64,000 nucleotides of DNA. Origin: Kordia zhangzhouensis (GTDB lineage Bacteria; Bacteroidota; Bacteroidia; Flavobacteriales; Flavobacteriaceae). How positions within the stretch are numbered: the stretch's first letter is position 1; each line of letters opens with the position of its first letter. The stretch lies in NCBI RefSeq assembly GCF_001005305.1, contig NZ_LBMH01000006.1:248001-312000 (forward strand), written 5' to 3'. The position numbers and the translations under genes are program-made. The notes under the pieces were generated by a model. That model searched no databases. It had not been told where the DNA came from and saw nothing but the letters and a program-made list of their open reading frames with translations. Of the stretch, positions 23,914 to 31,158 are shown in pieces.

Positions 23914-25947
23914 ATGACAATCCTAAACAAAAAATTTCCTACAAAATATACAACTGCTCCTTTTTCAAAAATTCAAATAAACGAATTTAAATCAGCCATT
24001 GAAGCTGAAATTGTAAAGACAAAAGCAGAAATTGATGCCATTACTAACACGTCAGAAACGCCTACTTTTGAGAACACCATTGAGGCATTAGAATATTCAG
24101 GCGAGCAATTAGATCGTATTACAAGCATATTTTTCAATCTAAATTCTGCCGAAACCAACGAAACTATTCAAAAAATTGCGCAAGAGATTTCTCCAAAACT
24201 AACTGAACTGTCAAATGACATTACGCTCAATGAAGCCCTTTTTGAAAGAGTAAAAGCAGTATATTCTGAAAAAGAGCATCTCAATTTATCTACCGAACAA
24301 CAAACATTATTAGATAAAAAGTTTAAATCATTTTCTAGGAATGGAGCTAATTTACCTCAAGAAAAAAAAGAAATCTTACGAAACATTGATAAACAATTAG
24401 CAAAACTCAGTCTTACTTTTGGCGAAAACGTACTAGCAGAAACCAATAAATTTCAATTACACCTAACTCTTGAAAATGATGTAAAAGGAATTCCTGCAGG
24501 TGCTTTGGAAGCTGCCAAAACACTTGCAGAAAGCGAAAATAAAGATGGGTGGATTTTCACTTTGAATTACCCAAGTTACATTCCTTTCATGAAATATGCT
24601 GAAAATCGGGAATTGCGTCAACAAATGGCTACTGCTTTTGGCTCTAAATGCTTTAAAGGAGACGAATTGGACAATCAAGAAAATGTCCTACAAATTGCCA
24701 AACTACGTCATCAACGCGCCAACTTACTAGGGTATAAAACGCATGCCCATTTTGTATTGGAAGAACGTATGGCAGAAACACCTGAAAAAGTAATTTCTTT
24801 CTTGGAAGAGTTACTTGAAAAAGCAAAACCTGCGGCAGAACGCGAATTCAAACAATTATCAAACTTTGCACAAAAAATTGACGGTATTGAGCAACTACAA
24901 AGCTGGGACAATGCATATTATTCTGAAAAGTTAAAGCAAGAACTTTTTGACTTAGATGATGAAAAGTTAAAGCCTTATTTTAAGTTAGAAAATGTAATTG
25001 ATGGTGCATTTACAGTTGCCAACAAACTATTTGATTTACGCTTTAAACAAGTTTTTGATATCGATACGTACCACGAAGATGTTAAAACGTACGAAGTGTA
25101 CAATGGTGACGACAATTTTGTGGCTGTTTTTTATGCTGATTTCCATCCACGAAAAGGAAAACGAAATGGTGCATGGATGACTTCTTACAAGCCACAATTA
25201 CGAAAAAATGGAAGCGTTGAACGCCCACATATATCAATTGTATGTAATTTCACTAAACCAACAGCTTCCAAACCTTCATTACTTACATTTAATGAAGTAA
25301 CAACGCTATTTCATGAATTTGGACATGCATTACATGGTATGTTAGCAGATACTACATACCCAAGCTTAAGCGGCACCTCTGTTTTTTGGGATTTCGTTGA
25401 ATTGCCAAGTCAAATCATGGAAAATTGGTGCTACGAAGCTGAAGCCCTCGCCATTTTTGCCAAGCATTATGAAACAGGTGAAATAATCCCGATGGAATAT
25501 ATTGAAAAGATCAAGGCTTCTGCTACCTTCTTAGAAGGCATGGCTACTCTACGTCAGTTGAGTTTCGGGTTACTTGACATGAGCTGGCATGGAATTGATC
25601 CTTCTAGTGTTACAAATGTAAAAGAACATGAAGATAAAGCGTTTAACAAGACACGTTTGTTTCCTGAAAATCCTAAAACAGCAATGAGCACTTCCTTTTC
25701 TCATATATTTCAAGGAGGTTACTCTTCTGGATATTACAGTTACAAATGGGCAGAAGTATTAGATGCAGATGCTTTTGAATATTTTAAAGAGCATGATATT
25801 TTTAGTAAAGAGATTGCCAGTAAATTTGCGACACATGTATTATCAAAAGGTGGAACAGAACATCCTATGACACTTTACAAACGTTTCCGAGGTAGTGAAC
25901 CGAAACCTGAGGCCCTTCTCAAGCGTGCAGGCTTACTTACCGAATAA
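23914..25947 (+). CDS. M3 family metallopeptidase (oligopeptidase A/peptidyl-dipeptidase type)
   Basis: 677 residues, no signal peptide, so cytosolic. The zinc motif HEFGHALH begins at residue 467, with the third ligand expected in the downstream WDFVELPSQIMENW segment. The YNGDDNFVAVFYADFHPRKGKRNGAWM region and the C-terminal FSHIFQGGYSSGYYSYKWAEVLDADAFEYF stretch (split by the family's substrate-binding Tyr residues) are classic M3. It degrades short peptides, including signal-peptide fragments. Length agrees with the family (about 680). It is monocistronic and followed by a hairpin at 25987-26024. Confidence 0.95.
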   Translation: MTILNKKFPTKYTTAPFSKIQINEFKSAIEAEIVKTKAEIDAITNTSETPTFENTIEALEYSGEQLDRITSIFFNLNSAETNETIQKIAQEISPKLTELSNDITLNEALFERVKAVYSEKEHLNLSTEQQTLLDKKFKSFSRNGANLPQEKKEILRNIDKQLAKLSLTFGENVLAETNKFQLHLTLENDVKGIPAGALEAAKTLAESENKDGWIFTLNYPSYIPFMKYAENRELRQQMATAFGSKCFKGDELDNQENVLQIAKLRHQRANLLGYKTHAHFVLEERMAETPEKVISFLEELLEKAKPAAEREFKQLSNFAQKIDGIEQLQSWDNAYYSEKLKQELFDLDDEKLKPYFKLENVIDGAFTVANKLFDLRFKQVFDIDTYHEDVKTYEVYNGDDNFVAVFYADFHPRKGKRNGAWMTSYKPQLRKNGSVERPHISIVCNFTKPTASKPSLLTFNEVTTLFHEFGHALHGMLADTTYPSLSGTSVFWDFVELPSQIMENWCYEAEALAIFAKHYETGEIIPMEYIEKIKASATFLEGMATLRQLSFGLLDMSWHGIDPSSVTNVKEHEDKAFNKTRLFPENPKTAMSTSFSHIFQGGYSSGYYSYKWAEVLDADAFEYFKEHDIFSKEIASKFATHVLSKGGTEHPMTLYKRFRGSEPKPEALLKRAGLLTE

Positions 25948-25986
25948 GTTTAATATCTTTTATAAGATTCTAAAAAAATAGTAATA

Positions 25987-26024
25987 TATCGCTTTGGTTA
26001 CACTTACTACTGACCAAAGCGATA
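25987..26024 (+). terminator. Perfect 12-bp hairpin after the M3 peptidase gene
   Basis: TATCGCTTTGGT (25987-25998) is repeated in inverted form at 26013-26024 with a 14-nt loop, 40 bp after the stop codon. There is no T tract, so termination efficiency is uncertain. Confidence 0.5.
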
Positions 26025-26051
26025 GTATTCAATTTATTAAAAAACAAGAAT

Positions 26052-26077
26052 AAACTTTCAAAAAATATTGAAAGTTT
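26052..26077. promoter_or_regulatory. Perfect palindromic operator of the GbsR-type regulator
   Basis: AAACTTTCAA (26052-26061), 6 bp AAAATA, then TTGAAAGTTT (26068-26077): 10-bp perfect arms. The core TTTCAA-N6-TTGAAA and the following GTTTAAAATATA recur before the adjacent operon at 26647-26676. The right arm carries the TTG that serves as -33 element, so a bound dimer would block RNA polymerase. This points to autoregulation. Confidence 0.75.
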
Positions 26078-26096
26078 AAAATATATTATATATTTG
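26068..26096 (+). promoter_or_regulatory. TTG-N18-TAnnTTTG promoter of the GbsR-type regulator
   Basis: TTG at 26068-26070 and TATATTTG at 26089-26096 with 18 bp between them match the Bacteroidota primary promoter. The -7 element ends only 4 bp before the ATG at 26101, so the mRNA would be leaderless or nearly so. Confidence 0.65.
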
Positions 26097-26100
26097 TACT

Positions 26101-26604
26101 ATGAATTACTTAGAAGCAAAAGATAAATTTATTCAAACTTGGGGCTCACTTGGAACATTATGGGGCATTAACAAAGCTATGGCACAAATTCATGCGCTGC
26201 TATTAATTTCTCCTGAGCCATTATCTATGGAAGATATCATGGAGCAATTACAAATTTCAAGAGGAAATACAAGTATGAATTTACGACAGTTAATTGATTG
26301 GGGAATTGTATACAAAACTTCTATTGCTGGTGAACGTAAAGAATTCTTTTCATCAGAAAAAGACGTAAATGAACTAGCCAAACAAATAGCTCGTGAACGT
26401 AGTCGAAGAGAAATTCAGCCTACACTTAAAGTGTTAAAAGAAGTGAGCAATATTGAAGATGATGGAAGTGCTAAAACCAAAGAATTTATCAAACAAACGA
26501 AATCACTTCATGAGCTGGCAGAAACTGCTGATTCTATTATGAATCGTATCGTAAATCAAGAGTCTAATTGGCTTACAAAAACCTTTATTAAGCTCTTAAA
26601 ATAG
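26101..26604 (+). CDS. GbsR/MarR-family transcriptional regulator
   Basis: 167 residues. A winged helix-turn-helix covers about 25-85: LLLISPEPLSMEDIMEQLQI, then ISRGNTSMNLRQLIDWGIVYK (recognition helix and wing), with GERKEFFSS as the wing beta strand. The C-terminal half is helical and would dimerise. Members of this family control osmolyte or lipid genes in other bacteria. The operator at 26052-26077 overlaps its own promoter and recurs before the operon at 26685, so it most likely represses both. A terminator at 26606-26636 ends its transcript. Confidence 0.88.
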   Translation: MNYLEAKDKFIQTWGSLGTLWGINKAMAQIHALLLISPEPLSMEDIMEQLQISRGNTSMNLRQLIDWGIVYKTSIAGERKEFFSSEKDVNELAKQIARERSRREIQPTLKVLKEVSNIEDDGSAKTKEFIKQTKSLHELAETADSIMNRIVNQESNWLTKTFIKLLK

Positions 26605-26605
26605 T

Positions 26606-26636
26606 AAATAAAAGGAACTGAGCTTCCTTTTTATTT
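26606..26636 (+). terminator. Intrinsic terminator of the regulator gene
   Basis: AAATAAAAGGAA (26606-26617) pairs with the T-rich inverted copy at 26624-26636 with one bulged T; the right arm itself supplies the T tract. Confidence 0.7.
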
Positions 26637-26646
26637 TTAATCATTA

Positions 26647-26676
26647 TTTCAATATTTTTTGAAAGTTTAAAATATA
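26647..26676. promoter_or_regulatory. Second GbsR-type operator before the methyltransferase operon
   Basis: TTTCAA (26647-26652), 6 bp, TTGAAA (26659-26664), followed by GTTTAAAATATA. The stretch TTGAAAGTTTAAAATATA is identical to the one before the regulator gene. It lies just upstream of the ATG at 26685. Confidence 0.7.
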
Positions 26677-26684
26677 CAATAGTT

Positions 26685-27014
26685 ATGAAATTTATGTATT
26701 ACATCAACAACATCATTTATGTGCTCACATTAGTATTGTACACAACAATTATTTTCGGCATGTATATGCAAGTCCTTTTAGGCATAGTTCAAGTATTATT
26801 TTTTCTCATACTGCTTTTTAATTATGGAAAATTTAGCAAAACAATCCAGTTACATTTAAAGGTATATGGAATTATAACTACTGCGTTTTTGATTCTTTTT
26901 TGGAGTTTAGTCTCAAACACTAGTGGCTCAATCATATTTTTCTTTGTTGTTCCAATGCTTATCGGCACTTATTTCACCTACATCATCTATAAATTAAATC
27001 AACAAGTATTATGA
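26685..27014 (+). CDS. Small integral membrane protein of unknown function
   Basis: 109 residues with about four membrane helices (roughly 6-25, 26-48, 54-78 and 82-103) and almost no soluble part. Not recognised. It is the first gene of a four-gene operon controlled by the repeated operator upstream; its stop overlaps the methyltransferase start by 4 bp (ATGA). A Met at residue 4 is an alternative start. Company with a CMAS-like methyltransferase, a TIGR01777 oxidoreductase and an SRPBCC protein suggests a membrane-lipid role, as inference. Confidence 0.7.
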   Translation: MKFMYYINNIIYVLTLVLYTTIIFGMYMQVLLGIVQVLFFLILLFNYGKFSKTIQLHLKVYGIITTAFLILFWSLVSNTSGSIIFFFVVPMLIGTYFTYIIYKLNQQVL

Positions 27015-27901
27015 AAAACCTTTGTCTACTTTCTTATGTATCAAAAGAACTTTACAAACCAACTTCTGTAAAAGAACGTGTTATTGATTTTTATGATGGA
27101 GCAACAGAAGATTATCGATTTTGGAGTCGTGATTTAAACATGCATTTTGGTTACTATGTCCCTTTTCAAACTAGCTTATTGAAACGTGATACAATGTTGA
27201 ACCAAATGAATAAAGAAATTTTTAGTCGCTTACACGTTACTGATCAGAAAAAACATATTGTAGATCTTGGTTGTGGAATGGGCGGATCAATCCGATATGG
27301 TATTCAAAAATATCCAAAACTTGCAATTACAGGGCTGACTATTTCTCCTTTTCAAGTGAAAAAAGGTTATCAATTAATACAGTCAGAACGTGGCACTATT
27401 CTTAATAGAGACTATCAACGTACATTTTTTGAAAATCAATATTATGATGGAGCAATTGCGATTGAAAGTTTATGCCACTCAGGTTGCAACAAAGCTTCCT
27501 TAGAAGAAGCTTATCGGATTTTAAAACCAAATACATACTTTGTTATAGCCGATGCTTTTACGAAGAAAGATTATAGTCAAATGAATTCAATAGCAAAAAA
27601 TACGTATAAAGGATTGTGTCATTCCTGGAGTTTAGAAAGTTTAGCAAACATACATCAAGTAACTGCCAATTTGAAATCTATAGGATTCAAAGAGATTACA
27701 GTGGAAAACATTTGGTACAGAGTTGCTCCTTCAGTATTACATGTTCCCTTCTCTATAAGTGGCTTTATTTTGAAAAAATTTCTCAAGAAAGAAACCTTAA
27801 AACCAGAAACCATTCAAAACTTAAAAGGTTCCTTTTTTGCATTACTTTCTAGTCTAAGTCTATCAAACTTTGGATACTACATTATCACAGCTAAAAAATA
27901 A
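27011..27901 (+). CDS. Class I SAM-dependent methyltransferase, CMAS/tocopherol-methyltransferase-like
   Basis: 296 residues. Motif I of the SAM fold is IVDLGCGMGGSIRYG (about 84-98); the preceding NMHFGYYVPF (about 44-53) is typical of cyclopropane-synthase-like and tocopherol-type methyltransferases, which act on lipid or isoprenoid substrates. ITGLTISPFQVKKG matches their motif II region, and AIAIESLCHSG motif IV. The C-terminal 80 residues contain a hydrophobic stretch that could sit on the membrane. It overlaps the preceding membrane-protein gene by 4 bp and precedes the TIGR01777 gene by 5 bp. Lipid methylation is the likely role; the substrate is not known. Confidence 0.82.
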   Translation: MKNLCLLSYVSKELYKPTSVKERVIDFYDGATEDYRFWSRDLNMHFGYYVPFQTSLLKRDTMLNQMNKEIFSRLHVTDQKKHIVDLGCGMGGSIRYGIQKYPKLAITGLTISPFQVKKGYQLIQSERGTILNRDYQRTFFENQYYDGAIAIESLCHSGCNKASLEEAYRILKPNTYFVIADAFTKKDYSQMNSIAKNTYKGLCHSWSLESLANIHQVTANLKSIGFKEITVENIWYRVAPSVLHVPFSISGFILKKFLKKETLKPETIQNLKGSFFALLSSLSLSNFGYYIITAKK

Positions 27902-27906
27902 AAAAC

Positions 27907-28824
27907 ATGAAAAAAATGGTTATTGCAGGTGGCACAGGCTTTTTAGGTCAAGCTTTAGTTGCTCATTTTTTACCAAAAAACTATGAAATTGTCATCTTAT
28001 CAAGACAAGAAAAAAAGAACATTCAGGAAAATGTGCGGTATGTTCAATGGAATGCTGAAACAATAGATATTTGGATAACAGAACTCGAAGGAGCAGACGT
28101 ATTGATTAACTTAACAGGAAAGTCTGTAGACTGCCGTTACACCCAAAAGAATAAAACTGCCATTTTAAACTCGCGTGTCCAATCTACCTCAATATTAGGC
28201 AAGGCAATACAGGCATGTGTTGTACCTCCCAAAGTATGGATAAACTCCTCAACAGCGACAATTTATGAACATTCATTGCACCAAAAAATGACCGAAGAAA
28301 AAGGGAGTATCGGACACGATTTTTCAATGAGTGTTGCAACAGCATGGGAACAAGCATTTTTTACATGTAAAACTCCTCGAACTTTTAAAATTGCTTTACG
28401 CACTTCAATCGTGCTTGGTAAAAATGGAGGTGCATTTATTCCGCTACAGAATTTAGTAAAATTTGGTTTAGGCGGTACTCAAGGAAAAGGAAATCAAAAA
28501 GTAAGCTGGATTCACGAATACGATTTTTGTCGTGCAGTAGCATTTTTAATTGACGAGCATAAATATGGGATATACAATATCACAGCTCCAAATCCGATAC
28601 CCAACAAGCAATTCATGAAAATCATTCGAGATGTAATGAAAATACCTGTTGGACTATTTCAACCTGTTTGGGTATTGAAACTAGGCGCAAAAATAATAGG
28701 TACAGAAACTGAATTAATTTTAAAAAGCAGATATGTAATTCCTAAAAAGTTGGTAGAATCTGGATTCAAATTCAATTATCCAATTGTCAAAGAAGCTATC
28801 ACAGAAATCACTCAACGAACATGA
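27907..28824 (+). CDS. TIGR01777-family NAD(P)-binding oxidoreductase
   Basis: 305 residues, an atypical short-chain dehydrogenase/epimerase. The N-terminal dinucleotide motif is VIAGGTGFLGQALVAHFL (about 5-22). Family marks follow: ADVLINLTGKSVDCRYT, INSSTATIYEH (the S-x-x-x-x-Y region), TSIVLGKNGGAF and WIHEYDFCRAV. The function of the family is unresolved; in other bacteria it occurs beside CFA-like synthases, photolyases and SRPBCC proteins in light- or stress-induced clusters. Here it has a methyltransferase before it and an SRPBCC gene after it with a 4-bp overlap, the same company. Confidence 0.88.
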   Translation: MKKMVIAGGTGFLGQALVAHFLPKNYEIVILSRQEKKNIQENVRYVQWNAETIDIWITELEGADVLINLTGKSVDCRYTQKNKTAILNSRVQSTSILGKAIQACVVPPKVWINSSTATIYEHSLHQKMTEEKGSIGHDFSMSVATAWEQAFFTCKTPRTFKIALRTSIVLGKNGGAFIPLQNLVKFGLGGTQGKGNQKVSWIHEYDFCRAVAFLIDEHKYGIYNITAPNPIPNKQFMKIIRDVMKIPVGLFQPVWVLKLGAKIIGTETELILKSRYVIPKKLVESGFKFNYPIVKEAITEITQRT

Positions 28825-29273
28825 CCACTATCAAACTAACTACTCATATTAAAGCTCCCATTGAAGTAGTATTTAATATAGCTAGAGACATTTCAGAACA
28901 TGAACTATCAAACAAACATACGCATGAAAAAGCAATAGCAGGTATAACTTCTGGAAAAATTGGTTTAGGAGAAACCGTCACATGGCGAGCCAAACACTTT
29001 GGTATATACTTTCAACACACTAGTATAATTTCTGAGTTTAATTCGCCGACCTATTTTGTAGATAAAATGGTAAAAGGTGTTTTCAAAAGTATGCTACACG
29101 AACATATATTTGAAGAAATTAATAATGAAACTAAAATGACAGATGTCTTTACATATGAAGTTCCGTTAGGTCGTATTGGGAAACTCTTTGACACACTATT
29201 ATTAAGGTCATATCTCACTCGCTTTTTACTAAATAGAAACCGTCATTTGCAACAAAAGGCAACATTGACATAG
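28821..29273 (+). CDS. SRPBCC (START-like) family protein
   Basis: 150 residues. The pattern IKLTTHIKAPIEVVFNIARD at the N terminus (first beta strand plus helix), FKSMLHEHIFEEINNETKMTD in the middle, and the long C-terminal helix are those of the helix-grip SRPBCC fold, a hydrophobic-ligand-binding or cyclase scaffold. It overlaps the TIGR01777 gene by 4 bp and is the last gene of the operator-controlled operon. It may bind the lipid that the methyltransferase or oxidoreductase works on. The stop at 29273 is followed by about 90 bp before the next gene. Confidence 0.8.
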   Translation: MTTIKLTTHIKAPIEVVFNIARDISEHELSNKHTHEKAIAGITSGKIGLGETVTWRAKHFGIYFQHTSIISEFNSPTYFVDKMVKGVFKSMLHEHIFEEINNETKMTDVFTYEVPLGRIGKLFDTLLLRSYLTRFLLNRNRHLQQKATLT

Positions 29274-29361
29274 CCACAAAAAACAGCTATATCTTCTTAT
29301 GTATGTATAATTTTTTATTTCAACAATTATCAACTACATTTGAAAAAACAATTGCTCTCAA

Positions 29362-29916
29362 ATGCCAAACAATCAATTGGATCCAAACAACTGGATTACA
29401 CTCTATGCTGATTATCTCTTCAATTACACTATTGTAAGGGTAAAAGATAGAGAAACTGCCCAAGATCTCGTGCAAGAAACGTTTTTTGCTGGATTGAAAT
29501 CAATGGCGAACTTTAAGGGTGATGCTTCTGAGCGTACATGGCTTATCTCTATCCTAAAAAGAAAAATTATTGATTACTATCGTAAAATAAACTCTAAAAA
29601 GGGACAAGCAGAAGTTCGAATAGCCTATAATGCTGACACAGAATCGGAAGGCGATTGGCTGGAAGAACGTGTTGCAGATAATTTTGACCGAAACGCAGAA
29701 GATCAAATTCAAAATGAAGAACTCGGACTTGCTATTGAAGAATGTATTGATAAACTTCCTGAAAAGCAAGCAATGATTTTTAAAATGAAAACGATTTTAG
29801 GGTATGACACAGAAACAATCTGTAATGAACTGAATATTACAGCGTCTAACCTTTGGGTAATTATCCACAGAGCGCGTACAGCTCTCTCTGAATGTTTAGA
29901 AGAAAATTGGTATTAA
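29362..29916 (+). CDS. ECF RNA polymerase sigma factor
   Basis: 184 residues. Region 2: YADYLFNYTIVRVKDRETAQ, then DLVQETFFAGLKSMANFKGDASERTWLISILKRKIIDYYRK. Region 4: LPEKQAMIFKMKTILGYDTETICNELNITASNLWVIIHRAR, with an HTH of the ECF type. A small zinc-finger-like gene follows after 9 bp and is probably its anti-sigma or cofactor. It is unlike the factor at 9810-10424. No copies of the GTGAC/GTCTTA motif lie nearby, so its targets are not visible in the window. Confidence 0.92.
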   Translation: MPNNQLDPNNWITLYADYLFNYTIVRVKDRETAQDLVQETFFAGLKSMANFKGDASERTWLISILKRKIIDYYRKINSKKGQAEVRIAYNADTESEGDWLEERVADNFDRNAEDQIQNEELGLAIEECIDKLPEKQAMIFKMKTILGYDTETICNELNITASNLWVIIHRARTALSECLEENWY

Positions 29917-29925
29917 ATTGAAAAA

Positions 29926-30189
29926 ATGAGTACAAAAACTAAATATAAATTTTTTATTTCTTGTGAAGAAGCCAAACATATTTGTGACAAAGCACAATAT
30001 GGCGAAGCTACTTTTTGGGAAAAAGTAAAACTGAATGTGAGACTTTCTTGGTGTCACATTACAAGAGCCTACTCAAATAACAATGGTAAATTAACGAAAT
30101 TGATGAAAAAATCGAAGATTGATGCTATTGAGAGAGATAAAAAAGAAGAAATGCAACGAAAACTGCAAGAAGAAATGAAAAAATACTAA
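29926..30189 (+). CDS. Degenerate zinc-finger (ZAS-like) partner of the ECF sigma factor
   Basis: 87 residues, soluble, basic. The beginning (SCEEAKHICDKAQYGEATFW, about 12-31) is the start of the small anti-sigma zinc-finger pattern (C13, H18, C20). The usual H-x3-C-x2-C in the second helix reads R39-L-S-W-C43-H-I-T46, so one His and one Cys are lost. I recall flavobacterial homologues with the same change, so it is probably a conserved variant. The C-terminal 30 residues are a charged helix (KKEEMQRKLQEEMKK). It is 9 bp from the sigma gene and therefore likely modulates it. It ends 3 bp before a convergent gene with no terminator between. Confidence 0.75.
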   Translation: MSTKTKYKFFISCEEAKHICDKAQYGEATFWEKVKLNVRLSWCHITRAYSNNNGKLTKLMKKSKIDAIERDKKEEMQRKLQEEMKKY

Positions 30190-30192
30190 AGT

Positions 30193-31014
30193 TTACATAG
30201 TTAACAATAGTATCAACCATACAATCGGAATACTTTCCACCCAAAAAGCGGTATAGTATTTCGATTTTTTTATGCTTGAATACCAGATTGATAAAAACAA
30301 CAAACAGGCAATTGTCAACGTAACATACAAATGCGAGTCTAATTGATTTTGTAACAAATATGCAAAGAGTAAAAAAATTCCAATCCACACATAGGTAACA
30401 TATTTGGTATACTTGATTCCTATACGCTGTGGTAAAGTTCCTAAAGCTTCTTCATCATACGATAAATCACTAATCTCAAAAGGAATCATCAAAATCAAGA
30501 TTAAAATAAAACGCTGTACACATACAAGTACAATTGAAATGTCTGTAGCAAACAGGATATTTGCATTTGCCATGGGCAGAATTACTGTTACACCTGTCCA
30601 ACATAAAGCAACAATTGAAATCTTAAACCCTGGCAACGTTCTAAAGTTTTTTTGATTTGGCAAAAAAGGAATAATATATAAAGAAGAAAGCAAAGTCAAT
30701 CCTACAGCAATTAACAACGTAATTACTTGCAATTGAACCGCATAATAAAGTGCTAAAACAAAACACCCAAAACTAACCAATTGTATTACCTTTAAGTACT
30801 TGGTTTCCATAAAAAAATACTTTTTAGCAGAACTTCCATACTTAATAAAATTGTACGTCACAATTGTACCGTAAAATGTGAAATATAGCACAGCTTCATC
30901 ATACGGCAACCGAAAGTATAACAACGTAATATAAGTCAATGAATACACACTCAACCCTATATGAATACTGCTATCTAAGTAAAAATCGAAAAACTTTTTA
31001 AAAAGATTCATCAA
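30193..31014 (-). CDS. UbiA-like multi-pass membrane protein
   Basis: 273 residues with seven to eight membrane helices. The segment IPFEISDLSYDEEALGTLPQRIG (split about 178-200) matches the second Asp-rich motif of UbiA prenyltransferases (D-x-x-x-D-x-x-x-G-x-x-T-L-P-x-R-x-G). The first motif (N-D-x-x-D-x-x-x-D) would lie around residues 45-60, where the sequence is YGTIVTYNFIKYGSSAKK and lacks the Asp residues. Catalysis as a prenyltransferase is therefore uncertain. It converges on the sigma/ZAS pair and is divergent from gcvP. Confidence 0.6.
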   Translation of the reverse strand: MMNLFKKFFDFYLDSSIHIGLSVYSLTYITLLYFRLPYDEAVLYFTFYGTIVTYNFIKYGSSAKKYFFMETKYLKVIQLVSFGCFVLALYYAVQLQVITLLIAVGLTLLSSLYIIPFLPNQKNFRTLPGFKISIVALCWTGVTVILPMANANILFATDISIVLVCVQRFILILILMIPFEISDLSYDEEALGTLPQRIGIKYTKYVTYVWIGIFLLFAYLLQNQLDSHLYVTLTIACLLFLSIWYSSIKKSKYYTAFWVESIPIVWLILLLTM

Positions 31015-31110
31015 ACAAAAATAACCAAACTGTTCATAACCTTTATTTTTAGTTAAAAACTTTCCCTATGAGGATGTTTATAAAATTGTAAAGATGTAAT
31101 TTTTTAGTTG

Positions 31111-31118
31111 TACTTTTG
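31111..31118 (+). promoter_or_regulatory. TAnnTTTG -7 element for gcvP
   Basis: TACTTTTG, 40 bp upstream of the gcvP ATG at 31159. A TTG at 31086-31088 is 22 bp upstream, slightly longer than the usual spacing. Confidence 0.5.
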
Positions 31119-31158
31119 CATGCCATAAACGCAACTATAAAAAGAAAAAATATAGCTG

